From IMG/VR virus record IMGVR_UViG_3300022924_000016, positions 62,001 through 126,000 of that record: 64,000 bases of DNA; one strand, written 5' to 3'. This stretch comes from a virus. Within the stretch, counting starts at the first letter, position 1, and every line of letters starts with the position of its first letter. Both the position numbers and the translations under genes were made by a program. The notes beneath the pieces were generated by a model. That model did not search any database. It had not been told where the DNA came from and worked only from the letters and a program-made list of their open reading frames with translations. This document shows, piece after piece, positions 26,801 through 35,300 of the stretch.

Positions 26801-29069
26801 AGACGAATTTCTTTTAGAAAAACCAACACAAGCGGAAGTAGCAGAATACCAAAATCTATTAAGAGGAGAAACGGGGGAAAAAGCACAACTTTATCAAAAA
26901 CTTGACAATTTATATGAAACACTTTTATCCAATGGGAACAGTGAATCAGAAGCAGAAAGACTAGCTTTAGAATCGCTAACAGAGCAAGAAAGAAATCTTT
27001 TAAGACAGAGAAGTCCGAAAAGAAGAGAAGTGGAAAACTCTTCTGAATTAATAGTAGGCCAAAGGGTAAGCACTCTGACCGACCAAGGAACGGTTACTTC
27101 AATTGATGGAGAATTGGTAACTATTGACTTAGACCAAAAAGGAACATTGACCGCAAACCCAAGACTTGTAGAAATTTTTACCGAGCCTTCAGTAGTAAAC
27201 GTAGATAGATTAGAGCTGTTAAGGGAAAAATTATCAAATTGGAAAGTTTTAGACAGTTTCATAAATGAGGAAGGACTAACAATGGCTGACCTTGCAGAAT
27301 TGATTCAACAGCAACAGCAGAACATTTCAGAGCAAGAAACCATAACTGAAATCACAGAAGATGATTCTTATGCTATGACTCAAGAATCTCAAGCAGGAGA
27401 AAAACTTGATGATTATACTCTGGCACAAAATGTCACAGGAAATGCCACAATAAAGAGAAATAAAGACGGCTCTGTGACTTTGCATCACATATCAGCACAA
27501 TCTCTGGTAAATATCATAGGGGAGCCTTTCCAAGCTACAAGAAAAGGCAAGCCTATTGATATATCGGAAATCGCAATAGGCGATATAGTTACGACAGAAA
27601 GTGGATTAATGTTTTCAGTAGAGTCAGGAAACATCTTGAAAACGAGGAGTGAAGCATTTGATAACATCCCTCTTTTAGTAGTAAGAAGTGCCTCTACAAG
27701 CTGGACTTATGCAGATTTATACTATTTTAACGGTTCGGAGTATGTAAAGAAACCTTCAGACTTTTTTGAAGATATCCAAGCAGATGAGATTTATAATCTT
27801 GAACAAGGCGCGCCTATAAGATTTGAAATTGACAGGCAGGACAGTTACACAAAACAGCTTTTAGATAAATACAAAAAATCACCCACGGAAGAAAATCGAA
27901 AAGCTTTAACAGACGGTATTAAAATTTATTTAGTTTCAAAGGGTAGAAGAATTTCAACTTTAAAAGGAGAAAGAGGCGCATCACCTGATAATTTCAAGCT
28001 TTTAAGAGAAAAGGCTTTTGAATTAGCTATACAGGACAGCTATGAAGCAGACCTCCAAGCAACTTCAACAGTTTCGGCAGTATTTTTAGGGAGCCCTCAA
28101 TTTTTCATTTCAGAAGACGGGCAGTTAGAATCAAGACCATTCACAGAAACTTCATTAGATAAAGTTTTGACTAAAGGGTATATTTTAAATGGTGAAGTCG
28201 TAACATCAGAAGACCTACCACAAGTAAATACTTCCTACGTATCTAAGATTTCAAGAAAATACCCTCAAAGAAAAATGCCCTTGGTGGTTGTAAAAAGAGG
28301 TGAAAATTACGTAGCTTTGCCAATATTTTTGAATAAATCACCTTTAGGGCAAAGAGGATTAGACATGGTGGAGAATGCCATAGAAACAGCCACGAGTCCA
28401 ATAGAAGTTGCAAAGAACTTGAATGCACTGATTAACCAAGAAGGTATCAGAACTGAAAAGGTACTACCGCAAGAAGTTACAGATGAAAATCTTGAAAGAA
28501 TCAGAACAGCTTTTCAAGAACATTTAATTTTCACAACAGCAGATGAAATAGCTTCACAAGATTATAACAAATCTAATCTTTTAGTGGATGCTCAGATGTA
28601 TATTGACGCAGATAATCTAGAACAGGTAATCAATGCTCCAAAAGTAAGAATAGATATTCAAAATATGCTTTTCAATCAAGAAGCAACCTTTGATACATCT
28701 GATGTCAAAACTTCGGTGGAAAATGAATTAGATACTTTAGCAAAAGACCTTTATAACGATTTCATAAGAAATGCTTCCGCAACTTACGTAAATTCCAAAG
28801 GAGATATCATAGAAAATTCCTATACGGATGCCTTTGACGAAGAAAGTATGATGGAAGGGAGTTCACACCTTGATAAACTTCACAACATACGAATTTTAAG
28901 AGAAGCTTTCAAAGTGGATTTCTCTAAAAATAAGATTTTGAGGGATGCTGTAGGAAACGACAAGATTGAAAGAATAAAAATTCTTTTCGGTATTTTAGAT
29001 AACATCAACAAACAAGTAAAGCCTAAAGAAGATATTCTGAAATCGGGCAATAACAACACTAAATGTTAA
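23817..29069 (+). CDS. Giant virion (cargo-type) protein, 1750 aa
   Basis: The first 300 residues contain two Gly/Ala-rich hydrophobic stretches (about 115-142, GKTLNAVIGGTAGVVYGAGA; about 199-230, VLGGLSFTAGAIVSEGIWAY) that could form membrane-active helices. The rest is charged, helical and coiled-coil rich (about 690-790), with a small beta domain around residue 1085 (LIVGQRVSTLTDQGTVTSID) resembling a Tudor/SH3-like barrel. I looked for the DFDGD motif of crAss-like virion RNA polymerase and did not find it. Likely an ejected internal protein; function unknown. Confidence 0.55.
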   Translation: MADNNLNALIDNKTISPELQAVEQDIRTRASTPQIDPSKTNGIISNIKTDNDYFYKAPINSPQKIALESKNYNINDAYAQLNDGTYIAKYDTYKEGANNNEIHAQNQGTGEKWLNGLAKFGGKTLNAVIGGTAGVVYGAGAGIADWKFDSVYDNNFSNWLGDLDTKMNYNLPNYYTQQETQKGLGGQLFTSNFWADKVLGGLSFTAGAIVSEGIWAYATGGTSLATTTARWSTRTAGMARIASGTSKFSRLLKNSLTVGEDVARVGTGLVDDSINVGRAVAFGKAGDALNTLRFTMTSAGYEASVEALQYKKEQEENFYRNFQEKNGRQPDQEEITAFQENLSSSANAVFGVNMALVGSSNLVTLGRVFNLKSPVKTGFGEMYNRALYGIGKATPSRLQSINRRILPFVQNAVTEGLYEEGGQSITSATAGKWLEHAYDTNNTKDSFDLAGALYENISHQYGSKEGWVENGVGIIIGLLGEAGTGNTRGGISRQVQEFENRSKLNETYTSKALSEHFLMMNRINGFNKQSEDAQKRGNLTEARIAQDGVIFSLLNNRYQLGDSVSDVGLDIEKALGTVTQDQLTEMGVETDLDTWKQEQSTAFSEVAKSFKKNRQFAEYIIGRNPVAGIQELESVNQLNGITDENGNSRINNQEALIQSLAFTMMGGQRSHTTMKEAVQEMSEILDYEKVKALDTISSLETVTQEKRNQVNIAINRSNSLEEQRGRLVEQLRNIQETTQGDTDTGTKVLRLSDRLAKLTNLIDSNNTELQQLADEVNLNNKTLEQTTGVNLNQGLDIQSISVEDLKNLDSNIKNLGSVMDAIKASNPENSARLEAILEEYKNSRKTFGAYQSTVLAFRDGKVNIDNINTLVGRKVLKKNKNLDSATKEWLSEILGNYSKQAVDALDELTKINNRTTVISNESIVDKRRRGDTLSEEEQTYYNENKTEIDTFMKREPILPVVPLPTAKTKLQYLRERLANLVSRSNNSLTFIGTSTDEFLLEKPTQAEVAEYQNLLRGETGEKAQLYQKLDNLYETLLSNGNSESEAERLALESLTEQERNLLRQRSPKRREVENSSELIVGQRVSTLTDQGTVTSIDGELVTIDLDQKGTLTANPRLVEIFTEPSVVNVDRLELLREKLSNWKVLDSFINEEGLTMADLAELIQQQQQNISEQETITEITEDDSYAMTQESQAGEKLDDYTLAQNVTGNATIKRNKDGSVTLHHISAQSLVNIIGEPFQATRKGKPIDISEIAIGDIVTTESGLMFSVESGNILKTRSEAFDNIPLLVVRSASTSWTYADLYYFNGSEYVKKPSDFFEDIQADEIYNLEQGAPIRFEIDRQDSYTKQLLDKYKKSPTEENRKALTDGIKIYLVSKGRRISTLKGERGASPDNFKLLREKAFELAIQDSYEADLQATSTVSAVFLGSPQFFISEDGQLESRPFTETSLDKVLTKGYILNGEVVTSEDLPQVNTSYVSKISRKYPQRKMPLVVVKRGENYVALPIFLNKSPLGQRGLDMVENAIETATSPIEVAKNLNALINQEGIRTEKVLPQEVTDENLERIRTAFQEHLIFTTADEIASQDYNKSNLLVDAQMYIDADNLEQVINAPKVRIDIQNMLFNQEATFDTSDVKTSVENELDTLAKDLYNDFIRNASATYVNSKGDIIENSYTDAFDEESMMEGSSHLDKLHNIRILREAFKVDFSKNKILRDAVGNDKIERIKILFGILDNINKQVKPKEDILKSGNNNTKC

Positions 29070-29073
29070 TAAA

Positions 29074-31371
29074 TTGAGCTGTAATATAATAAGAGAAAAT
29101 GGAGAAATAAGAGTAGTGACGGATCAAGATACTCCGTCATTGCTTTTCCAGGAGCTAAAAGAAAAATTCACCCAAGAAGAAGCTTTAGAAATCTATAAGG
29201 CTTCTAAATCAGAGGCTTTTGAAACTGTCAACAGAGCTAAGAATGCTTTATTATACTCAGTGAACCAAACTGATGTAAGACTTTCTAGGCAAATCAATGG
29301 AAACTCAATCTCCTATATTCCGACAATCAGAGGAAAAAGAATAGGAACTTTGAGGATAAAAGGGGACAGGGTAGATATGATAACTATTTATGACGCTTTC
29401 AAAGGCAAAGGATACGGAAAGAGTCTTTACAAGCAAGTGGCTAAAGATTTATTTCAGAGAGGAGTACAGCTAAAAAGCGATAATGCTTCAAGTCAAGATG
29501 ATTTGAATGTGTGGGAGTCCCTTGTGAGAGATAATCTTGCCGAGCAGACACCGGACGGCAGATATCAGTTCCTACTCCAAAACAGCTACCCAAACGGCGA
29601 ACCCTCAATGCAAAGCGTCTTAGAATTCCTAAGAAATCAAAACCGCACACAAAGGGAACTTGACACAGAGGAAAGAATAGAACTTAAAAATTTATCTTTA
29701 GGATTTCAAGGAGATTTAAAAGCGGAGATGAACAGGGTATTTTATGACCAAGAAAATTTTTTTACAATAGTCCCGCAAAAAATGCAATCTTTATATTCGC
29801 AATATGAAATTGACAGGATTTTGAAATCACCAAGCCTGCAAAATCAAATAAAAGAAAGTTTAGAAGCATTTCAAAATACGGAATTTGATTTAGTTACAGA
29901 ACAAGAGGTGCCACAAGAACAGTTAGTAAAATCAAGCACAATAGGAAAGTTTGGAAAAGCCCTTTATGAGAATCCAAACCGTCTAAAACAAGATTTGATG
30001 GAGGAAATTGCTGGCGTAGAGGAAGACATGTTTGAAGAAAATCCTTTTATAACTTTAGAAGAATCACAAGAATTTGTAAAAGCAAGAGTTTTAGCAGATG
30101 TAGACGGAACGATAGTAGAGCCTAATCTAGGAGACCGTTTAGCGATTTCGGCTACAATCTTAAAGAATCCTTATAAGGCTGTTTCTGCAATTGTCAAAAT
30201 TACAAATATCTCAGATGAAACTCTTCTAGAAAATCCACAAGAAACTTATAAAGCTCTGAGCAACATTGAAAACGAAGCCTTGAAAATGGGGATAGATGTC
30301 ATAGGAATAAAAGACCAAGCAGATAATCCAACTCTGAAACCTTTCTTAAATGCTTTAGGGGGTGTTATGGAAAATCCCATAGAAGAAAACTTGGCAACAT
30401 TTTCTAAACTCTACTCAGAATTCTTTCCAAGGCAAATCCAAGAAACAAAAGCAATAAGACAGCCTAATGACAGAGATTATATCTACCTAAGAACAGCTTT
30501 GAGTGAGGGTGAAGTTTTCAATCAAATAGGGGCGATAAAAAAAGCGGAAAACGTTTATGTTCAAGTTAATGATAAAACTTTAGAAGAACTCTATGAAATA
30601 GCTTCATATTACAACCCAAGCCTCACACAACAGGAGAACCAAAGACAGGCTCTGAGAATAGAATCGCCCGAAAGAGAAACAGCAGAAAAAATAAATTTAT
30701 TTAAAACTATTTTAGGTTTCGAGGGTGTAAATGAGGGAATTAGTGAGGGTATGAACGAAACTGCTTTCACAGGAAACTACGAATACCTTACAAATGATTT
30801 CGTGGCAGAATTCAATATAAAATCCCTAAGAGAAAAGAAAAAGAATTCTCCAATGTGGCTCAATTTCTATTCAAATTTTGAAATTAATGAGCAAGGTATA
30901 AATTTAAAATATACAGACGACTCAACACTGTCAACAGTAGAAGAGTTAGCTGATGAAAATTTAAGGCAGTACTCTTTGATTTCAAAACAAATGCCGAATC
31001 TGAACCAAACTACTTTAGATGAGAATCCAGATATATCTCAAAAAGAAAGAGATTTTTACGTGAACAATCCACAGATGGCACCTCTGATGCAAAGTCCCAC
31101 AATAGTAGATTCAGAAACCCTAATATCGGATAGTCAAGAAAGGTTCACTAAAAGACAAGATGGAAGTTTATGGGAAAATGTGTTCACTCAAAATGGCAAA
31201 AGCTTATTTAAAAGACAAATGGTAAACAGATCGCAATACAATACCTTTGGAAACCCAAAACCACAATTTAATGAATATGACTTTGACTTGAAAGCAAGCA
31301 TGTCAGATAATTCAAATGTTAAAGATTCCCTAAAAGCAAAAAATATATTAAAAGAAAGTTTTGATTGTTAA
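29074..31371 (+). CDS. Virion (cargo-type) protein with GNAT-like domain (765 aa)
   Basis: The best start is TTG at 29074, five bases after the previous stop; the N-terminus then reads MSCNIIRENGEIRVV and parallels MACEIIYKNGRQVGV of the 1854-aa protein at 32328. Residues about 73-165 look like a GNAT acetyltransferase fold: GKRIGTLRIKGDRVDMITIY, then the acetyl-CoA loop FKGKGYGKSLY (about 109-119). The remainder is helical and Gln/Glu-rich. If virion-borne, it could be an ejected enzyme that modifies host targets (inference). The next gene has its own promoter. Confidence 0.55.
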   Translation: MSCNIIRENGEIRVVTDQDTPSLLFQELKEKFTQEEALEIYKASKSEAFETVNRAKNALLYSVNQTDVRLSRQINGNSISYIPTIRGKRIGTLRIKGDRVDMITIYDAFKGKGYGKSLYKQVAKDLFQRGVQLKSDNASSQDDLNVWESLVRDNLAEQTPDGRYQFLLQNSYPNGEPSMQSVLEFLRNQNRTQRELDTEERIELKNLSLGFQGDLKAEMNRVFYDQENFFTIVPQKMQSLYSQYEIDRILKSPSLQNQIKESLEAFQNTEFDLVTEQEVPQEQLVKSSTIGKFGKALYENPNRLKQDLMEEIAGVEEDMFEENPFITLEESQEFVKARVLADVDGTIVEPNLGDRLAISATILKNPYKAVSAIVKITNISDETLLENPQETYKALSNIENEALKMGIDVIGIKDQADNPTLKPFLNALGGVMENPIEENLATFSKLYSEFFPRQIQETKAIRQPNDRDYIYLRTALSEGEVFNQIGAIKKAENVYVQVNDKTLEELYEIASYYNPSLTQQENQRQALRIESPERETAEKINLFKTILGFEGVNEGISEGMNETAFTGNYEYLTNDFVAEFNIKSLREKKKNSPMWLNFYSNFEINEQGINLKYTDDSTLSTVEELADENLRQYSLISKQMPNLNQTTLDENPDISQKERDFYVNNPQMAPLMQSPTIVDSETLISDSQERFTKRQDGSLWENVFTQNGKSLFKRQMVNRSQYNTFGNPKPQFNEYDFDLKASMSDNSNVKDSLKAKNILKESFDC

Positions 31372-31381
31372 TAAAGTTTAC

Positions 31382-31389
31382 TATATTTG
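31382..31389 (+). promoter_or_regulatory. Promoter for cytosine methyltransferase
   Basis: TATATTTG at 31382-31389 matches TAnnTTTG. A TTG at 31361-31363, 18 bases upstream, can serve as the -33 element. The ATG is 17 bases downstream. This gives the methyltransferase expression independent of the surrounding virion operon. Confidence 0.7.
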
Positions 31390-31405
31390 CTGAAAATATA
31401 AAAAT

Positions 31406-32326
31406 ATGGATAGAGGAATAAATGTTTTTGGAGCTTTTGATGGAATGAGTAATGGTCAAATAGCTTTAGAAAAACAAGGAATTAAAGTAAATAAATATTA
31501 TGCTTCTGAAATTGAAAAAGAGCCTATAGTTATAACGCAAAAAAATTATCCAAACACAATTCAATTAGGAAGTATTACCGAAATAGAGAATATTGATTGG
31601 CCAGCAAGGAAGATTGATCTATTTATAGGAGGAAGCCCTTGTCAAAATTTCAGTTTTGCAGGCTCTGCACAAGGATTGAGACAAGATAATATAGAAATTA
31701 CAAATCTAGAAAAGTATAATAAATTAAAACAAGAGAATTTTGTCTTTGAGGGACAATCTTATTTGTTTTGGGAATATGTTAGACTTTTAAAAGAGGTTCA
31801 AAAAGTGAATCCTCAAGTAAAGTTCCTCTTAGAAAATGTCAAGATGGCAAAAAAATGGGAGAATGTAATTACAGAAGCTTTGGGTGTAAAACCAAAAGAA
31901 ATAAATTCAAAACACTTTTGTGCCCAAAATCGACCTAGACTATATTGGACTAACATACAAATAGACAGTTTACCAAATAATGGCGATGTTATAAAAGACA
32001 TACTAGAAAAAGATGCAGATTTTAATTTCAACTATGCAGGATGGATGCTAAATAAATGGGGTGAAAAAAGAAGATTGGATCAATTCTTTAATGTAGATAA
32101 TAAAGCTAGTTGTTTAACTGCAAACATGGCAAAAGGTCAAAAACCAAGCTACTGTGTAAATGACGAAAAAGCAATACATAAATTTACAGTTAATGAATGC
32201 GAAAGGCTCCAAACAGTACCCTTTGATTACACGAAAGGTGTTTCTAATGGAGCAAGATATAAAATGCTCGGTAACGGTTGGACAGTAGATGTCATAGCCC
32301 ATATATTTAAAAACTTAAAACAATAA
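31406..32326 (+). CDS. DNA (cytosine-5) methyltransferase
   Basis: All main C5-methyltransferase motifs are present in order: motif I GINVFGAFDGMSNG (4-17), motif IV GGSPCQNFSFAG with catalytic C79, motif VI LLENVK, motif VIII QNRPRLYWTNI, and motifs IX-X (LTANMAKG, ECERLQTVP, MLGNGW). At 306 aa it is short but complete, with a small target-recognition region before motif IX. It methylates C5 of cytosine in a short DNA site using SAM; the site cannot be read from the sequence. It sits between two cargo genes with its own promoter, so it looks like an inserted gene. Likely role: protection from host restriction or regulation. Confidence 0.93.
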   Translation: MDRGINVFGAFDGMSNGQIALEKQGIKVNKYYASEIEKEPIVITQKNYPNTIQLGSITEIENIDWPARKIDLFIGGSPCQNFSFAGSAQGLRQDNIEITNLEKYNKLKQENFVFEGQSYLFWEYVRLLKEVQKVNPQVKFLLENVKMAKKWENVITEALGVKPKEINSKHFCAQNRPRLYWTNIQIDSLPNNGDVIKDILEKDADFNFNYAGWMLNKWGEKRRLDQFFNVDNKASCLTANMAKGQKPSYCVNDEKAIHKFTVNECERLQTVPFDYTKGVSNGARYKMLGNGWTVDVIAHIFKNLKQ

Positions 32327-32327
32327 A

Positions 32328-35300
32328 ATGGCTTGTGAAATAATTTATAAGAATGGTAGACAAGTTGGAGTAAACGCTCCTGATGGCAGACCTTCTTTAG
32401 TTTTCAATCAAATACTCAATATCCCACATATCCAAGACTTTCAAGAAGCTCTAAAAGGGTATACAAATCTTTTAGCGGATAATAACAATGAAGAATCTCC
32501 AATCAGCTTTCAAAACCAAGGTCAAGAATTTCAAACTTTAAAAGAGGCTCTTAAAAACAGCCAACCAAATTCTGAAATCCAAGTAGTTACAAACGGAAAG
32601 TCTTTTATGACAATTGACACTACAATAAATCCTCAGACTCGTTCAGGACTTTTAAATTCCCTAATCAAAGAAGACATTCTGACGGGAAATTCTTTTTTAG
32701 ACGTTGACGGCGCAAAAGTCTTAGAAGTAACAGGAAACAACGAACAGGAAAAAGCGGTCTACGCCGATGTAGCCAGAACAGTTTCAAAACGATATAAAGG
32801 TGCATTTTCAGCCTTAGTTGGACAGGATAATAATATTACTTTCAGAGAAAGACAGGAAGTTCCCAAATCAGAAACTTTTACCCAGCTTACTCAAAGATTT
32901 GATGAACCAACAGCAGTTTTTATCAAGACTTTAGAAGAAATAAGTTTGGAGACTAATGCAAATAATTCTGCTTTAGAAGAGATTCAAATCATTCCTGAGA
33001 ATCAGCTACAAGAAAAACTATTACAGCTACTAAACAAGTTAGGCGTAAAGACTACATCCATTGAAAAGTGGGCGGAAAAATACGCTCAAAAGAATGGTTA
33101 TGAACCATCGGCAAAAGCTCTAGCAGATTTGGCAAATAACATCGTAGCCTTTAAAGATGGTATTATCACGCAAGCAGATTTAACAGAGGAAGTGAGTCAC
33201 TTTATTATTGCAACTTTAGATGAGGAGCAGATAGCAAACCAAAAAAGAAATGTACATAGAACTAAAGAGTGGGCGGAATTTGCAGAACAATACTTCGAAA
33301 TCTACTCAGAGACTTTAGAGGGAGAAGGCTTAGAAGATGCTGTCAGAGAAGAAATTTTAGGAAAGGTTTTAGCTAATTCACTTTTAGATAATTTTGCAAG
33401 AGAAGGTGAAACTACTTTGGAAGGCGGTATTGTTGCAACTTTAAGAAACTTCTTCCAAGACTTCTTTAATAGAGTTTATGACTTCTTTCAGCCAAACTAT
33501 CAAACCCAACTAGAAACATTCACAGAACAAGTTTATAGAGACCTTATGAATGACTCCTTGGACGTAGATGTAAGAAACAAGGAGAACAAGTCTTATACGC
33601 TCTATAATTCAGCAGGACGTACAGCTTTAGCCCAAACTATTCAGAAGTCTTATGAAACACTTTTGAATCAGCAATATGCTCTAAGAAATTCTTCGGCGAA
33701 TAAAAATACCTTAAACAAATTAAAGCAGACAATTGCACTTACAGATGAAGCTTCCTTGAAAAATTCAACTCTACAATTAGTAGCAGTTGCAAATTCTCAA
33801 GCAAATTCACTTTTGAAATCTTTAGAAACCGCCGATAAAAATTCAAGACACTTCACGTCAGAAGAAAATGGAGTATTTCAATCAACAGTTTCAAGACTTG
33901 CTCCGATGCTAAGACAAATCAGAGAAAGCATAAATGACAAGGCTATTGCAAAACAGATCGATGATGTCCTGCAAAAGATTTCTACAATTGAAGGAAGAGT
34001 TCCCGCAACAAATACAAAGGCAAGAGATTTGATTGTTGAGAGAGTTATTAGAAAGAACAATATGACTCCTGAACAGGCTAATAAATACCGTGAGTATATA
34101 GACAACATTTCAAGAACAGCAGAAGCAGATACAGGCTGGTTGCATGCCCACTTGGGAGGATTAATCAATTCAAGAGACGGACTTTTAAATTTGGCGGGAG
34201 AAATTATAGAGAGAACACAATATCAAGAAAGAACAACACATCAAAACCAAACTAAGCCTTTTTTAAACCGTTTAGAAGCTTTAGGACTGACAGAAAGCCA
34301 AATTCCCACAACACTAAAAAAGCTTATCTATAATGGCGGAATAATAAACGAAACAGATCCTCAAAAAGTATTGGAAGTCGATAATACAGAAAAAGCTAGA
34401 ATTTTGTCTGTAATTTTAAGAGAGCCTCTAACAAAAGAAACAGTTCAAGAAAAGATTGATTCTATGCAAAGCGAATATGACTCCTTGCAAAGAGAACTCA
34501 CAGCAAATAAAGAATTAAGCCAAGAAGATATTGACAAGAAAACGCAAAACAGGGACGAGATATCAGGACAGCTTGCTAACTTGGAAAAAGAGTTTAGAAA
34601 GACTTTTACTCAAAGATTCGAGTCTTATTTTGATCCAAAATACTTAGAGAAACTTCAAAACTTCTCTATTGTGACAAACGGCGTAACAATTGACAGAACT
34701 TCTATTCCAGATGATGTCTTACAGTTGGATAAATTGTATCGTTCTCAAATCGGGGAAATAAAAAAACAAGGAGAACTTACTTCAAGTGAAATCGCGGAAA
34801 TAAAAAATTTAACAAAACAAAAACTCCAAGAGGCAAATCCAAGGTATTCTGATGGAAAATTGAAAAAAGGAGTTTTGGAAGTCTATGATAGAGAGTTAAA
34901 AAAGTTTACTTATTTCTTAGATGCCTCGGAAGACTTATCAGATTTAGATTTTTCAGAAGCTCAAAAAGTCGTAGGATTGCAAAACCTGATGCTTCTAAAT
35001 TCAGAATTCTATAAAGGCAATTCAAACTCACAAGGAATCACTCAGAAGTTTTTAGATGAATTAAACAGCTTGAGTACAGAGCAAGAAAAATTTGACTTCT
35101 TGAACAATAATGCAACAACAGCTTTCACTCAAGATTTCTGGGACAATTTCGATCCTAACAACTCTTTGGTGGCAAGACTTTTGGAGGTGGGTTCGCCCGA
35201 AGCTTTAGAATTCGCGCAAAACATCAGAGAACAGCAGTCAATAATCTCTACAATAATTCGCGGGAATAAAAGTATGTCAAATCCTTCGGAGGTAGACGTA

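Noticed and set aside
30090-30130. HAD phosphatase motif DVDGT in the 765-aa protein
   Set aside because: Only motif I is present; no motif II, III or IV could be found in the expected spacing, so chance is likely.
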